Assembly (NCBI RefSeq): GCF_937616625.2
Contig: NC_065571.1
Span: 26,362,201-26,426,200 of the forward strand
DNA: 64,000 nucleotides
From: Mercurialis annua
Taxonomy: Eukaryota > Streptophyta > Magnoliopsida > Malpighiales > Euphorbiaceae
Direction: 5' to 3'
Both the position numbers and the translations under genes were made by a program. Position 1 is the first letter of the stretch. Every line of letters starts with the position of its first letter. This document shows, one piece after another, positions 51,576 to 62,551 of the stretch. Under the pieces are notes generated by a model. The model was not told the DNA's origin. It was given only the letters and a program-made list of their open reading frames with translations, and ran no database searches.

Positions 51576-51674
51576 TTAATCGATGATACAACAGTAGAGA
51601 TGGAAGAATGACAACAAGAGCAGCAGCGGAAAAAGGGCAACGTCAGCAGTTACGGCGGAATAGTCTGAAGGATA
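51576..51674 (-). pseudogene. Terminal exon fragment with hydrophobic tail
   Basis: After a TTCAG acceptor the minus strand is open for 32 codons: YPSDYSAVTADVALFPLLLL and then LSFFHLYCCIID, ending in TAA. A small polar segment followed by a Leu-rich C-terminus resembles the tail of a GPI-anchored or tail-anchored plant protein (inference from composition). I do not recognise the parent gene. It lies in the same orientation as the other gene fragments in this transposon-flanked interval. Confidence 0.4.
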
Positions 51675-52207
51675 CTGAATTTAATAATACAGGCAGATTA
51701 AAAAAATGTATATTCATATGCAGTTTTAGAGTTATTCCAGGCAAGTTCTTTCAGTTAGAAAATAAAAAATAAGCAGAATTTGTAAAAGAATAAAAGACAG
51801 ATGGAAAATGAACACTGAGATGAGAAAATAAAGTAACTAACAGTTAAACTAACTAAAAATGTACACTTATCAGTTTTGTATTTAAGGACTTCAAGGTCAT
51901 AATTTAAATGCGAGAAGACCATCAATCAAAATTAGTTCTTACGAAATAAATAATGTCACACAGCCTATTAGAGAATCATTTAAAGCATAAGTTCTAAAAG
52001 AAGAAACTTATTTGCACATTTTAACACCCAAGAAATCTAAGTGAGGTTGGCGTGCTCCAAAAATCAAACCATTAAAAATTGGTATGAAATTTCAATCCCC
52101 AAGCAACTTAAAAGCTACATCTCTAATAGCAAGTTTAGGACCATGATCAACCTACAAGAACAAGAACTTAACTTACCACATAAACCTCATAAGCAGAGTG
52201 TTCAACA

Positions 52208-52312
52208 ACTTAACTTACCACATAAACCAATTGCATCAGAAAGATCACCACTAAACCTATTGGAAGAGAAATCAAGATGCTCTAAAGCCAAACAATCACC
52301 AAATAAAGGTAC
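52208..52312 (-). pseudogene. LRR fragment resembling BRI1-type receptor
   Basis: Thirty-five codons read VPLFGDC, LALEHLDFSSNRFSGDLSDA, IGLCGKLS. The spacing LxxLDxSSNxFSGD is a plant extracellular leucine-rich repeat, and the preceding FGDCLALEHLD resembles the FLGDCSALQHLD block I recall from the BRI1/BRL brassinosteroid receptor family. Upstream a stop separates it from a degraded ADFVFLS piece. Downstream a 20-bp direct duplication (CTTAACTTACCACATAAACC at about 52166 and 52208) and stops end it. It is far too short to be a gene and is best read as a captured or decayed fragment. Confidence 0.6.
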
Positions 52313-52477
52313 TCAAGACAAAAATACAAAGTCAGCAAGCCTCTCTTCAGTTACCTAAATTTAAAAGGAAGAGTTTAATGTCACAACTTTTCATCTAAAT
52401 CAGAAACAATTCAACATTACTATAAACGCAAGCCATCATGATGACATAGTATATTGCAAATGAAAATAGTTACTTAC

Positions 52478-52701
52478 CAATTTGCATAAGATATGAATTG
52501 TTATGTCTGAAGAGATTGAGTGCGTTGGATTTCCACCCTTCAGTGATTTTATAGTAGCATTGCTGATTTCCAATCTCAATCTCGGACAATTCTTGCTTGC
52601 CGATGGCTCTGGGCCAAACTTTTCCCAAATGAATAACAAAGTGCAACATTGTACATCGCACCCACACACCCGCCAGCAACGACTTACAAGTACCATTTGG
52701 C
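52478..52701 (-). pseudogene. Exon fragment with Sel1 repeat (F-box/Sel1-like)
   Basis: A 224-nt exon-like block is bounded by a TGCAG acceptor and a G/GTAAGT donor. Its first part (52701-52591) reads AKWYL, a TAA, then VVAGGCVGAMYNVALCYSFG and KSLAQSHRQAR. This matches the Sel1/TPR-like repeat of plant F-box proteins of the At1g70590 type, which I recall as ARWYLKAAEGGYVRAMYN followed by a QSHRQAR motif. In that family the repeat scaffolds protein contacts. After QAR the frame is lost and a stop follows within five codons, so the second half may come from elsewhere. Non-functional as it stands. Confidence 0.6.
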
Positions 52702-53451
52702 CTGCATCAAGGAAAATCTAATCAGCACAAAGTCTGATTGCTAAACAAATTAAGAGACAGAGTCAGACCACTCCGCCAGTTTTTATAATCCTACCCAAAG
52801 AAACAGAATTCCAAAATAACTATAGTGGCAGCGAGGGAAAGAGCAAAGCAAAGGAGTCTAAAAACAAGAAATTTTTCTGTTTACCTGAAGGAAATGGGAA
52901 AGCATATCACTATCATAAGTTAGCTAGTCTAGAATTATCTTTATCGCAGGGAACCTGGACAAAATTACAATTAAAAGTTAAATAATGCATCTTATCAGGA
53001 TGGCACGCACAAATTATTCAAACAAGACAAGTAGCTAACACCTCACACCATCGGCTCTAGTAGTGCAACCTTGTGCATCTGCTTTCTTCCTAGACACGTC
53101 AAGCTCCATAATCTGGAGTTTTCACAGCATTAGTATTCTTAATGGTTCACAAAATATCAAATCATTTTTAACTGAAGGATGTCTTAAGACATAACGATTC
53201 ACATTATACAACTTCACAACTTTTACTATAATAAAATCTGATATAATAATAGTCTAACCGTGATGTTTACTACTGAAAACACCAAACTTTAAGAGTTTAA
53301 GAGTTAATTACTACTAGTTCAAGCATAATATCTTTGTCTTTAAAAATAGAAGTAGACTCAAAACTTTGTAAAGCAAAACCTTCTATCTATAAAGTTAAGG
53401 AAACAATAAAACCCAACAGATAAATCATCAAAAATAAGTGAAAGACCTTTC

Positions 53452-53762
53452 TTCATCTTCTTCACTCTTCGGTGTGCCGGCAGCCATGTCATAAATTTGG
53501 ATGTCTTACGAAGCCGTTCCACTGGTTCCTTAGCTTCATTATCATCAGTTTCAATGGGTTCCCCATTAATATGTTTATTATTATTGTTCTCAATATCCTC
53601 ATCCGCCCCTTCCTTTTATAATCCATTCATTCCACAAGACATTTTATTTTAGAAAATTAATAATAGATGATTCAAAGCAAGCAACACATGCGGCAATAAT
53701 CAATTCACAAAGTTAATTCAATCCTTACTTCAATCTCAGGCTCTGTTGGCTCATCCTCATAA
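53452..53762 (-). pseudogene. Two acidic exon-like fragments
   Basis: A 34-nt block at 53729-53762 lies between TGCAG and GTAAGG and encodes YEDEPTEPEIE. In matching phase the next block starts at 53613 after an AG with a poor pyrimidine tract and reads EGADEDIENNNNKHINGEPI, then ETDDNEAKEPVERLRKTSKF. A possible donor lies near 53452. The acidic composition and clean phase suggest real ancestral coding sequence, but I cannot name the gene. A further short candidate exon, IMELDVSRKKADAQ, lies at about 53060-53105. Confidence 0.4.
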
Positions 53763-54023
53763 CTGCATTAGATACAAAATGTAGATAATAAAAATTTAGG
53801 TTTAAGGTGGTTACTCTGATTTATCTTTTATAAAATAAACATCACTTTACATATTAACAAAACAATTAAAAAAAGTAACCTTAGAACTTCCCTAAGCTTA
53901 AAGAGTATGGTTAAGATTTTTGTAGGGTTTAACATTTTAGTTTCGAAATGATAAAGTACTTAGGAAATTTGTACATATGAATTTAAATTGATAATGATTT
54001 TTTAGGAAAGTTTAACTAGTCAC

Positions 54024-54083
54024 CTGAGAAATCGCGAAATCCACCGTACTCATCACCGTGATAACAATCATCGTCTTCTCCAT
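54024..54083 (-). pseudogene. Possible first exon near the CACTA-like right end
   Basis: An ATG in good context (CAAATGG) at 54081-54083 opens 20 codons up to a CAG/GTGACT donor. The alternative frame is acidic (NGEDDDCYHGDEYGGFRDFS) and resembles the downstream acidic exons in character, but it joins them only with a 1-nt shift. It lies about 235 bp inside the putative transposon end. Confidence 0.3.
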
Positions 54084-54199
54084 TTGTGGCGCAAGATTAA
54101 TTAGGGATTCAGAGATAATTTTATTGTAAGGTTGAAATACTCAATTTTATATAAATTACCTCAATGAAATTATCAACAAAAAACGTGAAAAGTGATAGT

Positions 54200-54317
54200 T
54201 GGAGCCACTTGTTTAGCCCAAAAAAAGAGCGCCATTCTTCCCGCTCTTATAATTAACTGCGACCGGAATTTTTACCTTTCGCAAAATATTGATGGCTAAT
54301 GAACTTTTTTCTTGTAG
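54200..54317 (-). mobile_element. Candidate CACTA right end
   Basis: The segment ends CTTTTTTCTTGTAGT; on the minus strand this is ACTACAAGAAAAAAG, the usual CACTA terminus lacking its first C. Inward lie GGTAAAAATTCCGGTCGCAG and the GC-rich GAGCGGGAAGAATGGCGC. It lacks the TGTGACAAA repeats of the left end, so the two ends may belong to different elements. Confidence 0.45.
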
Positions 54318-54550
54318 TAATTTCAATAAGCTAGTTTTTAAAATTTTCTCGCTATTTTTGACGATTGGAGTTTGAACTACAAAAAACACATTATCGAGAC
54401 ATATTCCTCATATATTAATTCCGTAGAAATTTAGATGCATTTCACGTAAATTGAGTCACGTTTAACGTAAATTGAGGCACGTTTAACGTAAATTGGATTT
54501 TGCCAGAGATGCATAAACTTACTTAAACGTATCTCTCTCAAAAGCGACTC
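54318..54550. repeat. Non-coding spacer with 21-bp direct repeats
   Basis: About 2.5 copies of CACGTTTAACGTAAATTGAGG lie at 54443-54495. Nothing else was recognised. Confidence 0.6.
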
Positions 54551-54587
54551 TGTAATACCCTGAAAATTGGACATGTCGGAAGCAAAC
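54551..54587 (+). repeat. Stub of an LTR start
   Basis: TGTAATACCCTGAAAATTGG resembles the first bases of the second-family LTR (TGTAATACCCC) but only 37 bp remain before the outer LTR terminus. It may be a leftover from an earlier insertion. Confidence 0.4.
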
Positions 54588-55511
54588 TGTCACGACCCAA
54601 AATTATTGAGCCGCAACCGGCGCTAGGGAACGGGAGTGGTAGCTCCGGAACCCGTAGCAAGCCTAAAATCACAGTTTATTTTTCGCAAATATAATATAAA
54701 CAAATAACATGTAATACCCCAAAATAATTAATTAGCTAATTGGACCACGTGTACAGTTTGGATTCGCCGGAGTGGCGATATCAGAAAGATTTCTGATAAA
54801 GATTAAAATGCATAATGTTAGTAGGTCGGTTTCGGGAAGTTAACGACGAAGTTATTAATATCATATGACAGTTGTAAAGTTAGAATTGGAATTAAAAGGA
54901 AAAGTGTTAAGAAAAGCACAAAATAAAGTATAGGGACCAAAGTGGTAATTTAGCCACTTTGAGATAAAAATGGAAATTATTTCGCCAAGGTCCGCGAAAT
55001 GTTTTATAATATATGTGGTAAAAGTTTTGGGTCAATCGGAGACCTTTTAAAATTTGGACGCGGATGCGTTTGGGCTAAATTGTAACTTTTGAAAAGTTTC
55101 AAGGGCTAAAGTGTAAATTAGCCAATTAAGCTTAGAGAATAGCAATTTGAAGATTAATGACGGGAAAAATAAAATATTGAGTTAGTATTATTTATCGGAT
55201 ATAAATAATACGTAAGTAATCAAATTAAAAGGATAATTAAACCATTTAGTTAAATTAGAAAGTTTAAAAGAGAAATGATTTAAATTAAAGAAATGAAGGA
55301 CCAAAGTGGCTAGTTAACCAAGATATATATGTTTCTTTCCTTATGAATAAGGAAAAAGGGAAAAGTGATCAGAGAAAGAAGAAACCTACAGAAGGTTTCG
55401 ACGATCAAATGCGATCTGTCGCGGATTCGCCGTTTCTCGTCCAAATCGCGAGTTCTTTATATCGATTCGTCCAGAATTCAATTCTCTATCATCGTTAAAC
55501 TTCAAACCGAG

Positions 55512-55513
55512 GT
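55512..55513 (+). promoter_or_regulatory. Putative 5' splice site in the nested solo LTR
   Basis: ACCGAG/GTAAGCTTG matches the donor consensus, about 800 bp into the LTR. Confidence 0.45.
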
Positions 55514-55680
55514 AAGCTTGACGTTTTTATTGTGAGAATTGGAAATTAGGGTTATTTCGTTTTAACGAATTAAACGAATCGTAATCGCGTTTCTATAGTC
55601 GTTTTTGGTATGAATTGGATTGGAATTTGTGTTATAATGAAGTGGGAGCATGTCGGGAGTGCCGGCGAGCGACGAAGCGC

Positions 55681-55870
55681 CCGGAAAATGGATTTTCCGG
55701 GAGCTGCTGTGGGTGTGCGAACGCACACCGTAGTGTGCGGACGCACACATGGTGTGCGAACGCACACCAGTGTGCGAACGCACACCTATGTGTGCGAACG
55801 CACACCTGCTGGTGTGCGGACGCACACCAGACCGTCAGTGCGAACGCACGGGACCCTTTTGTGCGCTCGC
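55681..55870 (+). repeat. Palindrome cassette of GTGTGCG units
   Basis: A hairpin with 9-bp arms CCGGAAAAT (55681-55700) is followed by six copies of the 16-mer GTGTGCGAACGCACAC or its GG-centred variant, at 55713, 55733, 55752, 55770, 55790 and 55812, then two shorter forms. Spacing is 18-22 bp. The stretch is very CpG-rich in an AT-rich setting. Confidence 0.95.
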
Positions 55871-58684
55871 ACTGCAGGCTATCGCACCTGTTTGAGTATC
55901 TTGACTCGTTTTGACCTAGCCTCCCGAATTCGAATATGTCGGATGTTGAAAATGGATTACAAACCTCGAAAACGGGAAATTTGGGTATCGAACATAACGT
56001 GTTCGACTAAAGTTTCGAAGTATATAAAGAACCTAAGTTTATAACTTAGGACTTTAGTATTCAGTTTACGTTTATGAATTAAACGTATGAGTAATTTGAA
56101 TAGGAAACGGATGTATCGACAAGCTACCAGGACGACGAGCTGGAATAGCTACGAGAACGACGCATGGAGCTTACGTTATGGAATCATTATAATGCAATTT
56201 TGGGATAGCGGTCACAGTGAGTTGCATTTTACTTTCGTGTATTATATATATAGTTATTTTATATAAATACGTACACCGTTTTTACGCATCGCATGTTATA
56301 TGATTTGATTGAATGTTATACGTTTATTTAATTTCTGTATATAAGAACTAGTATGCGATCCGATGAAACTAGCTACCTATTGGGTGTCAATAGGCTGTGT
56401 GATCACCAGTATCGAGTCAGTCTAGTATGTTTGCATTGAGAAATGACTTGACACAGCTGTGAGCTGTTGATGAATATGAAATTTACGATTGAGTTATGAT
56501 TTAGATACGCAGAGTGAACTCGGCTACGGTGTAGCCTGGAAGTCCCCGTATCTAGTGGCTGGGCCACCAGCGAGTTGGAATCGCAATTGATAATTATGAT
56601 TGAGTTGAATGATATATGATTATTCGAGAGATGTGTCGCATGCTAGGATATTAGTTTCGTACGGATCAAATACATGTTATATGTTTTATAATATCGTTTT
56701 CTTATAATGCGATGCTGTGTCTTTAATGTAATACTGTTAGTAAATGCAAACTCACTCAGTATTTCCCAAATACTGACCCCTCACTTTGATGTTTGCAGGT
56801 AGTGGAAGTCGGATCAGACAGACCATCTCCTTTGTGTCAGCAGCCCTTTTGGCTCACACAAAGTATGAGTTTTATAGAGCTGCAGTAGTCAATAGGTGTC
56901 AGTATAAAGTTTGTGATTCGATTTCAAACGGTATTTGAAAAGTAAACTCTGACATAATTTTATAAATAAGTCATTTATAAAGATGATGTTTTATCCGTTT
57001 GAATTGAGTACCAATTGCCTTGAGAGGAATTGGTTATGTTTGTGATCAGAAACAGGGCGGTGCTGGATATGAGATATCGCTCGGTAAGACCCTGGTTTCT
57101 AGGAATTGTTTCGCGAATGTTTTCAGAAAAGGAATATGAAATTTTTATAATTGAATTATATTATCTAAAGAAGATTTCTGATAATGTATTATATATAAGA
57201 AAACGTTTTAATCGCGAGAAATTTACAGTGGTTTTAGGCTTGCTACGGGTTCCGGAGCTACCACTCCCGTTCCCTAGCGCCGGTCGCGGCTCAATAATTT
57301 GGGTCGTGACATAACAACAAACAACGGAAGCAGATATACATATACATAACATATACCCAAATATATACACTAACTGTTTCAAAACCTCGCGGGCTCTAGT
57401 TACCGTACCCTGTACGAACTGGCCTCGCGGTACTATATACATCAGTTAGTGTTTCAAACATCTCACCGGCACCTGGGGCCGTGGATCATATACTAAACAC
57501 GTAGCCTATCAAAATGCATATAAAACAATAACAACAGTTAATATATACAATCAAAATGAACTGCTGTCTAGGCTACAATACTACCGACAAAGGACCACTA
57601 CTGCAGCACTCACAGAAGTCAGAAACTAACATATACAGCTGACTTCTGGACTTCAAAATTGGCCTCTAGCTAAGTCCATAAGCTAAGCACTTGAAAGACA
57701 TCAAAGGTGAGGGGTCAGTATTTGGGGAAATACTGAGTGAGTTGACATTTACTAACAGTATTAATATAGAAACATAGCATCGCATCTCAAGAAAATGTTA
57801 ATATAAAACATATAAACATGTATTTGATTCGTACGAAACTAATATCCTAGCATGTGACACATCTCTCGAATAATCATATATCATTCAACCCAATCGTAAA
57901 TATCAATTGCGAGTCCAACTTGCTGGTGGCCCAGCCACTAGATACGGGGACTTCCAGGCTACACCGTAGCCGAGTTCACTCTGCGTATCGAAATCATAAC
58001 CCAATCGTAAATATCATATTCATCAACAGCTCCCAGCTGTGTCAAGTCATTTCTCAATGCAAACATACTAGACTGACTCGATACTGGTGATCACACAGCC
58101 TATTGACACCCAATAGGTAGCTAGTTTCTTCGGATCGCATACTAGTTCTCGCATATAGAAATTAAATAAACATATAACATCCAATCAGTTGTATATAATG
58201 CGATGCATGAAAACAATATATATATATATATATATTTTCATAAAATAATTTTAATATATATAATACATGAAAGTAAAAGTACAACTCACAATGACTGTTA
58301 TCCAATCAATAACGAAGTCAATATGATAATATGCCCGTGCTAGACCACGTCGGCTGACCCCACCGTTTGCTGACACGTCTGATACATATAGATCAAATAC
58401 ACGTTTAATACATAAACGTGAACCTTAAAAACCTAAAACCCTAGGTTATAGATTAAGGTTATCACCCCTTTCGTTTCGTATTCGTTTCTCTCAATTTTGA
58501 TAACTTCTTGATCGGATTCTTACTTAATCGATGAACTTATCTTGACTATTTATTATGTTAATTTTCATTTATATAATTTTTTATATCTATATCAAAACAT
58601 TTCACTGAGTTTCACACTCAAATCAAGCTATCGGAGGTCCTTTTTCACTCCCGGAAGTCCCACGGAGATCCGGGTCGAGTTAGG

Positions 58685-58800
58685 GCACGTCGTGTCACCT
58701 TGGCACGTCGTGCCCTTCAATTTTTGTGAAGGGCACGTCGTGCACCCTTGTGGTGCACGTCGTGCGCCTGCACGACGTGCTGATTTTCAGCACGTCGTGC
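58685..58800 (-). repeat. Palindrome cassette of GCACGTCGTGC units
   Basis: The 11-mer GCACGTCGTGC occurs, mostly exactly, at 58685, 58703, 58733, 58755 and 58790, and in inverted form at 58770. Neighbours form longer stems, for example GAAGGGCACG facing CGTGCCCTTC across a short A/T loop. Confidence 0.93.
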
Positions 58801-59026
58801 ACCCCTTTCGGGTGCGATGTTTTGACGGATTCCGGCCGTTTCTGAGGCCTCAAATCATCCATAAATCATACCAATTCATACCCAATTCATTTTAATCCAT
58901 AATTCATCATTTTGCACTTCAAAATCAACCCAAAACGCTCCAAAACGTCGAATTCAATAGAAATACGATCTAACCCGCAAAACAGCCCCCCTATTCTTCA
59001 ATTTTCGTGGTAAAAACGTGTAACTC

Positions 59027-59028
59027 AC
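59027..59028 (-). promoter_or_regulatory. Putative 5' splice site in the second-family 3' LTR
   Basis: The minus strand reads ATAAG/GTGAGTTAC, a consensus-like donor at about the same distance from the LTR start as 55512 in the nested copy. Confidence 0.45.
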
Positions 59029-59667
59029 CTTATTTTGATGCTAGTAAGGGATATAGGCTTGAATTCCGAAGAGATCGACGCGAAAATCGTCCGAAACGGA
59101 CGTCGAACGGCGAAACGGCGGCGAAACGATCGAGAACGATGAAATGAAGCTTCTGGATTTCCTTCTCCTCTCTTCTTCTTATCTGATTCATTCAAATGAA
59201 TCTTTATTAAGTAGTTTGGCTATTGTTTCATTTGAATCACCTCTTTCTTTAATGATTTCAATTTATTTAAACTCTTCTTTTATACGATTTAGTCCATAGC
59301 TAAATCAATAAATTCTTTTAATCATAACTTGTACGTATTATCTATATCCGATAAACAATACGAATCCCAATATTAATATTTTCCCGTCAAAACTTATAAA
59401 TTTCCATTTTTGAGACGTAGTGGCTAAATTACCACTTTAGTCCCTGAACTTCATTTTGGGCTTTCCTTGACATTTTTCCTTTTAATTCCAATTCTAACTT
59501 TAGAATTGAAATATAACCTTGATTTCCGCATAACTAATTTCCCAAAACCGACCTACTAAAACTTATTTATCTTAATTTTATCGGATAACTTTCCGATGTC
59601 GCCACTCTGGCGACTCAAAATTGGACACGTGGTCCAAGTAGCTAATTAATTATTTTGGGGTATTACA

Positions 59668-59680
59668 TTCTTCCCCCCTT
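59668..59680 (-). other. Polypurine tract, second-family element
   Basis: The minus strand reads AAGGGGGGAAGAA immediately before the LTR start, preceded by CGAGGACGAATTTTTAT. This is a textbook plant Ty3/gypsy plus-strand primer and fixes the orientation and the LTR boundary. Confidence 0.92.
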
Positions 59681-62551
59681 ATAAAAATTCGTCCTCGAAT
59701 TTTCATAAAACTTGTTGGGATCTTAAAATCGTCCTTATACTTTCCTTGACGTACATTACTACGCGTTAGTTGTATCTTTCTTTTACATAGCTCTTAGCTC
59801 TCCACTTATAGCTGTGACTTCGTACCCATCATTAATCGATTATCTATCTTGCTCATAGTAGTTCCTTGTCGTAGCATAACTGAGAATCTTCTCATTGCTA
59901 CTTTCGTTTCATTTGTTGTCTTCCCTGAGATAGAATAACCTTGGACGTATCCTTGATGTCGTAGTCCTTGCGTCATTGCTATCTGATTGTTACTAATCCA
60001 TGTCTAACATTTTCTCGTTCCATCCTTTCATTCCCAGTAGCCATGGGGTTGCTACTTGTCTTCTTTATACATGAATAGTCACGACGTGTTGACTCCATCT
60101 TTAATAACGTACTTACTTTATTCATACTCCTATGAGTATTTTCCTTTCGTAATCACAATCTACGACTTTTAATCTTTACTACATCTAACGATATCATCCT
60201 TCTTTCTTACTGATTATCGTCGTTTCTTACTTCTTTCTACCGTTATCTGACTTCTCACTCCTGATTAACTAATCTCTTTCAACTTGTACTCTGTCTAGCA
60301 CAGTTATTATCTCTTAACATAGCTAAACTTGATACATCCTTCACTATCTTCCATTTCTTATTCTTTCGCTTCTTTAAGCTATCATAAACTTCATGTCGTT
60401 CTATTGGTCGTGATCCTTTGTTCTTTATCATTATCTTAGACACGTAATTCACGTTACTTCTGATCGTATGGCTTGTACAGTCTCCCTTGTTCACTAATAT
60501 TACTCATATTCTTATCCCTTTCACTTTCACCTAATTGTTTCTGTGGAGTTTACCTTAAATCTCTTATTGACTTTTCATTCAATGATGTTCTTTCTTTACG
60601 TCACAGTTCCTTATTCAAGATGACCTCATAAGAATCTTACATGCTTCTTTAGCATTTAACTATTTCGAGAACTTTTCTCATTAATCAGCTTTCGCTTAAC
60701 TTCTTTCTTATCTTTAACCTTTAACTAACTTCATCTTTAACTTTCATCCTCAACGGATTCATTAGATCCTTAATAACTTATTTATTTCCTTAATCGTCAT
60801 TCTTTCTTATTGTATAATCAGCTTTCTTTCTATTTTACACTTCTGCTTCTTACTGTCAATTTTTATTTTCACTTTTTACAATACAATCTTGATACTGATT
60901 GTAATCGTTCCTTAACTTATTCTTATTCTATCTCTCGTCTTCTTTTGAAGGGTTTTCTGATTGTTCTTAACATTTATATTGTACTTACTTTGTAATTCCC
61001 AAAGTCAGGGAACAATTTCAATTCACTGTCGTCCTATACGCTTTATGCTTCCTTAGCACTTATATCTTGATTCTAATTGTCTTTAAATAACTTTATCTCT
61101 TTGTACTAGTATCGACTCTTGTCTTGTCTTTTACTTGTTATATTTGTTACGTCTTTCCTTCGTTTATAGCAGTTCTATTGCTGCTGTTCTATTCTGACAT
61201 TCCTTATGACGTATTTCTAGAACTTTCACTTCTCTAATCACCTTACTAAATTTTGAGGGTATTTGAATTTTACCCTTACACTTTTCTTCATATCATCCAC
61301 CATTCTTACATTTACTGATACGTATGTCTATACGTGTACCTTTCTCCTTTCTGTTAATGCAACTTATAATTCTTAGTGCTGATATTAGTAACTTTACTTA
61401 ATTTCAGTCATATAGCATCATTATCTCTTTTAATCTATTCAACTTCGAACCTTCACATCTTACTAATTATCTTCTTCATCCTTGCGTACTTGTACGTTTC
61501 TTTCGCCTAACACAACTCTTTGTCATTTCATCATTCGTTTTATTATAAGGATAAATATCGTATCCTTGAGTATTGCCAGTGCATTGCAGCCTATCTGCAT
61601 ATGCTCTCCGGCGATAAGTCCTTATTCACATTCTTCTTTAGCTTCACTAGTTTCGTTGCAATAATTATTAACATGGCTTTATTCTGTTATTGAAGTTTCT
61701 TTTACAATTTTTATTCTTATTTAATAAGAATTTTTTATTCTTCGTCGCAGGGCTTTATATCTGAGTTTACTTACTGAACAAAACGACTTTAAAACTTCTT
61801 TTGGCTGCGCAGCTCTTTCTAAACCACTTTTCATAAATCATTTAAAATCGTTAGTACAATTGTTGCTCAGAGTGATGACATCTCTCATCACCAAGGAGTT
61901 GCTCAAAATCGCAGTTTCTTTTTCCATTACAAAGATATGATGCATGATCTAAAATTTTGAAAATCATTCTTCTATGCATTTCTATCGTGATTATGCAATG
62001 TTATATGCGATATCTGAGCACAACTGTACTTTGAAAATCATAAAAACTTTCAAAATTTTCATAAAATCGTAAGTCTTACTCTAGATGATACGTCTGCGAC
62101 TCTTAACGACTTTCTTTATACTTATTGGGTATAATTCAAATTTTTATATTGCTGTCAAATTTTTGTATTGCTGTCATTTACAGACTGTTCTTTTGTTACA
62201 TTCCTTCTCTCTCCATATCTCCGACAACTCAATTTAATTCAAAATTTTCTACTGATATAATCACCACATCCATTTCTGCAACACTCTAAACTACGTCATA
62301 TACAGACGCAGATACCGATGTTTCACATCGACTTCCTGTAAGTAATCCATCTCTTTCTTCAATTCAAAAACGTAATATAGGAATTATGTTTGCGATAATT
62401 ATATGATGTGATGTTTATCATATTATTGTTTCTGTAAGTTATATTTATATATATTTTCTTTCATTAGGCACGTATTTAATAACAGCGCTTCCTATAGGTT
62501 CTCACTTTCTGAGGTATTATCCTAAAGGCAAAACCTATTACTGATATTCTA
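59681..62551 (-). other. Non-coding internal region of the gag-only element
   Basis: These 2.9 kb lie between the gag-like gene and the polypurine tract, where pol would be. I find no RT, integrase, RNase H or protease motif and only short open frames. The plus strand is strongly rich in C and T (runs of TTCTTTC, CTTCTT), so the element RNA would be purine-rich. The skew stays uniform for over 2 kb, unlike the flanking LTR. Confidence 0.7.

Larger units (their letters stand above)
54705..57316 (+). mobile_element. Nested solo LTR, second family, with TSD
   Basis: An LTR of 2602 bp at 54710-57311 has TGTAATACCCC and GGGTCGTGACA ends, flanked by perfect 5-bp repeats TAACA at 54705-54709 and 57312-57316. 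It sits in the same-family LTR in opposite orientation. A donor-like site is at 55512-55513 and a palindrome cassette at 55681-55870. The overlapping open frames at 55562-56044 on both strands come from the palindromes. Confidence 0.95.
54588..59667 (-). repeat. Second-family 3' LTR, split by the nested solo LTR
   Basis: On the minus strand it starts TGTAATACCCC at 59667 and ends GGGTCGTGACA at 54588. Without the nested LTR and one target-site copy it is about 2.47 kb. It contains a donor-like site at 59027-59028, the GCACGTCGTGC cassette at 58685-58800 and a TA microsatellite near 58217. The frame at 58542-58895 runs through the palindromes and is not a gene. Confidence 0.9.

Noticed and set aside
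49352..54317. A single confident CACTA element with matching ends
   Set aside because: The two ends differ in subterminal sequence, the right end lacks the terminal C, and no matching 3-bp duplication is seen, so they were kept as separate candidate ends.
55562..56044. Overlapping frames on both strands across the GTGTGCG array
   Set aside because: Low-complexity translations of a palindromic repeat (RTHT-type residues) inside an LTR, open on both strands because the unit is its own near reverse complement.
58542..58895. 117-codon plus-strand frame
   Set aside because: Its second half translates the GCACGTCGTGC palindromes, and it is antisense to the LTR.
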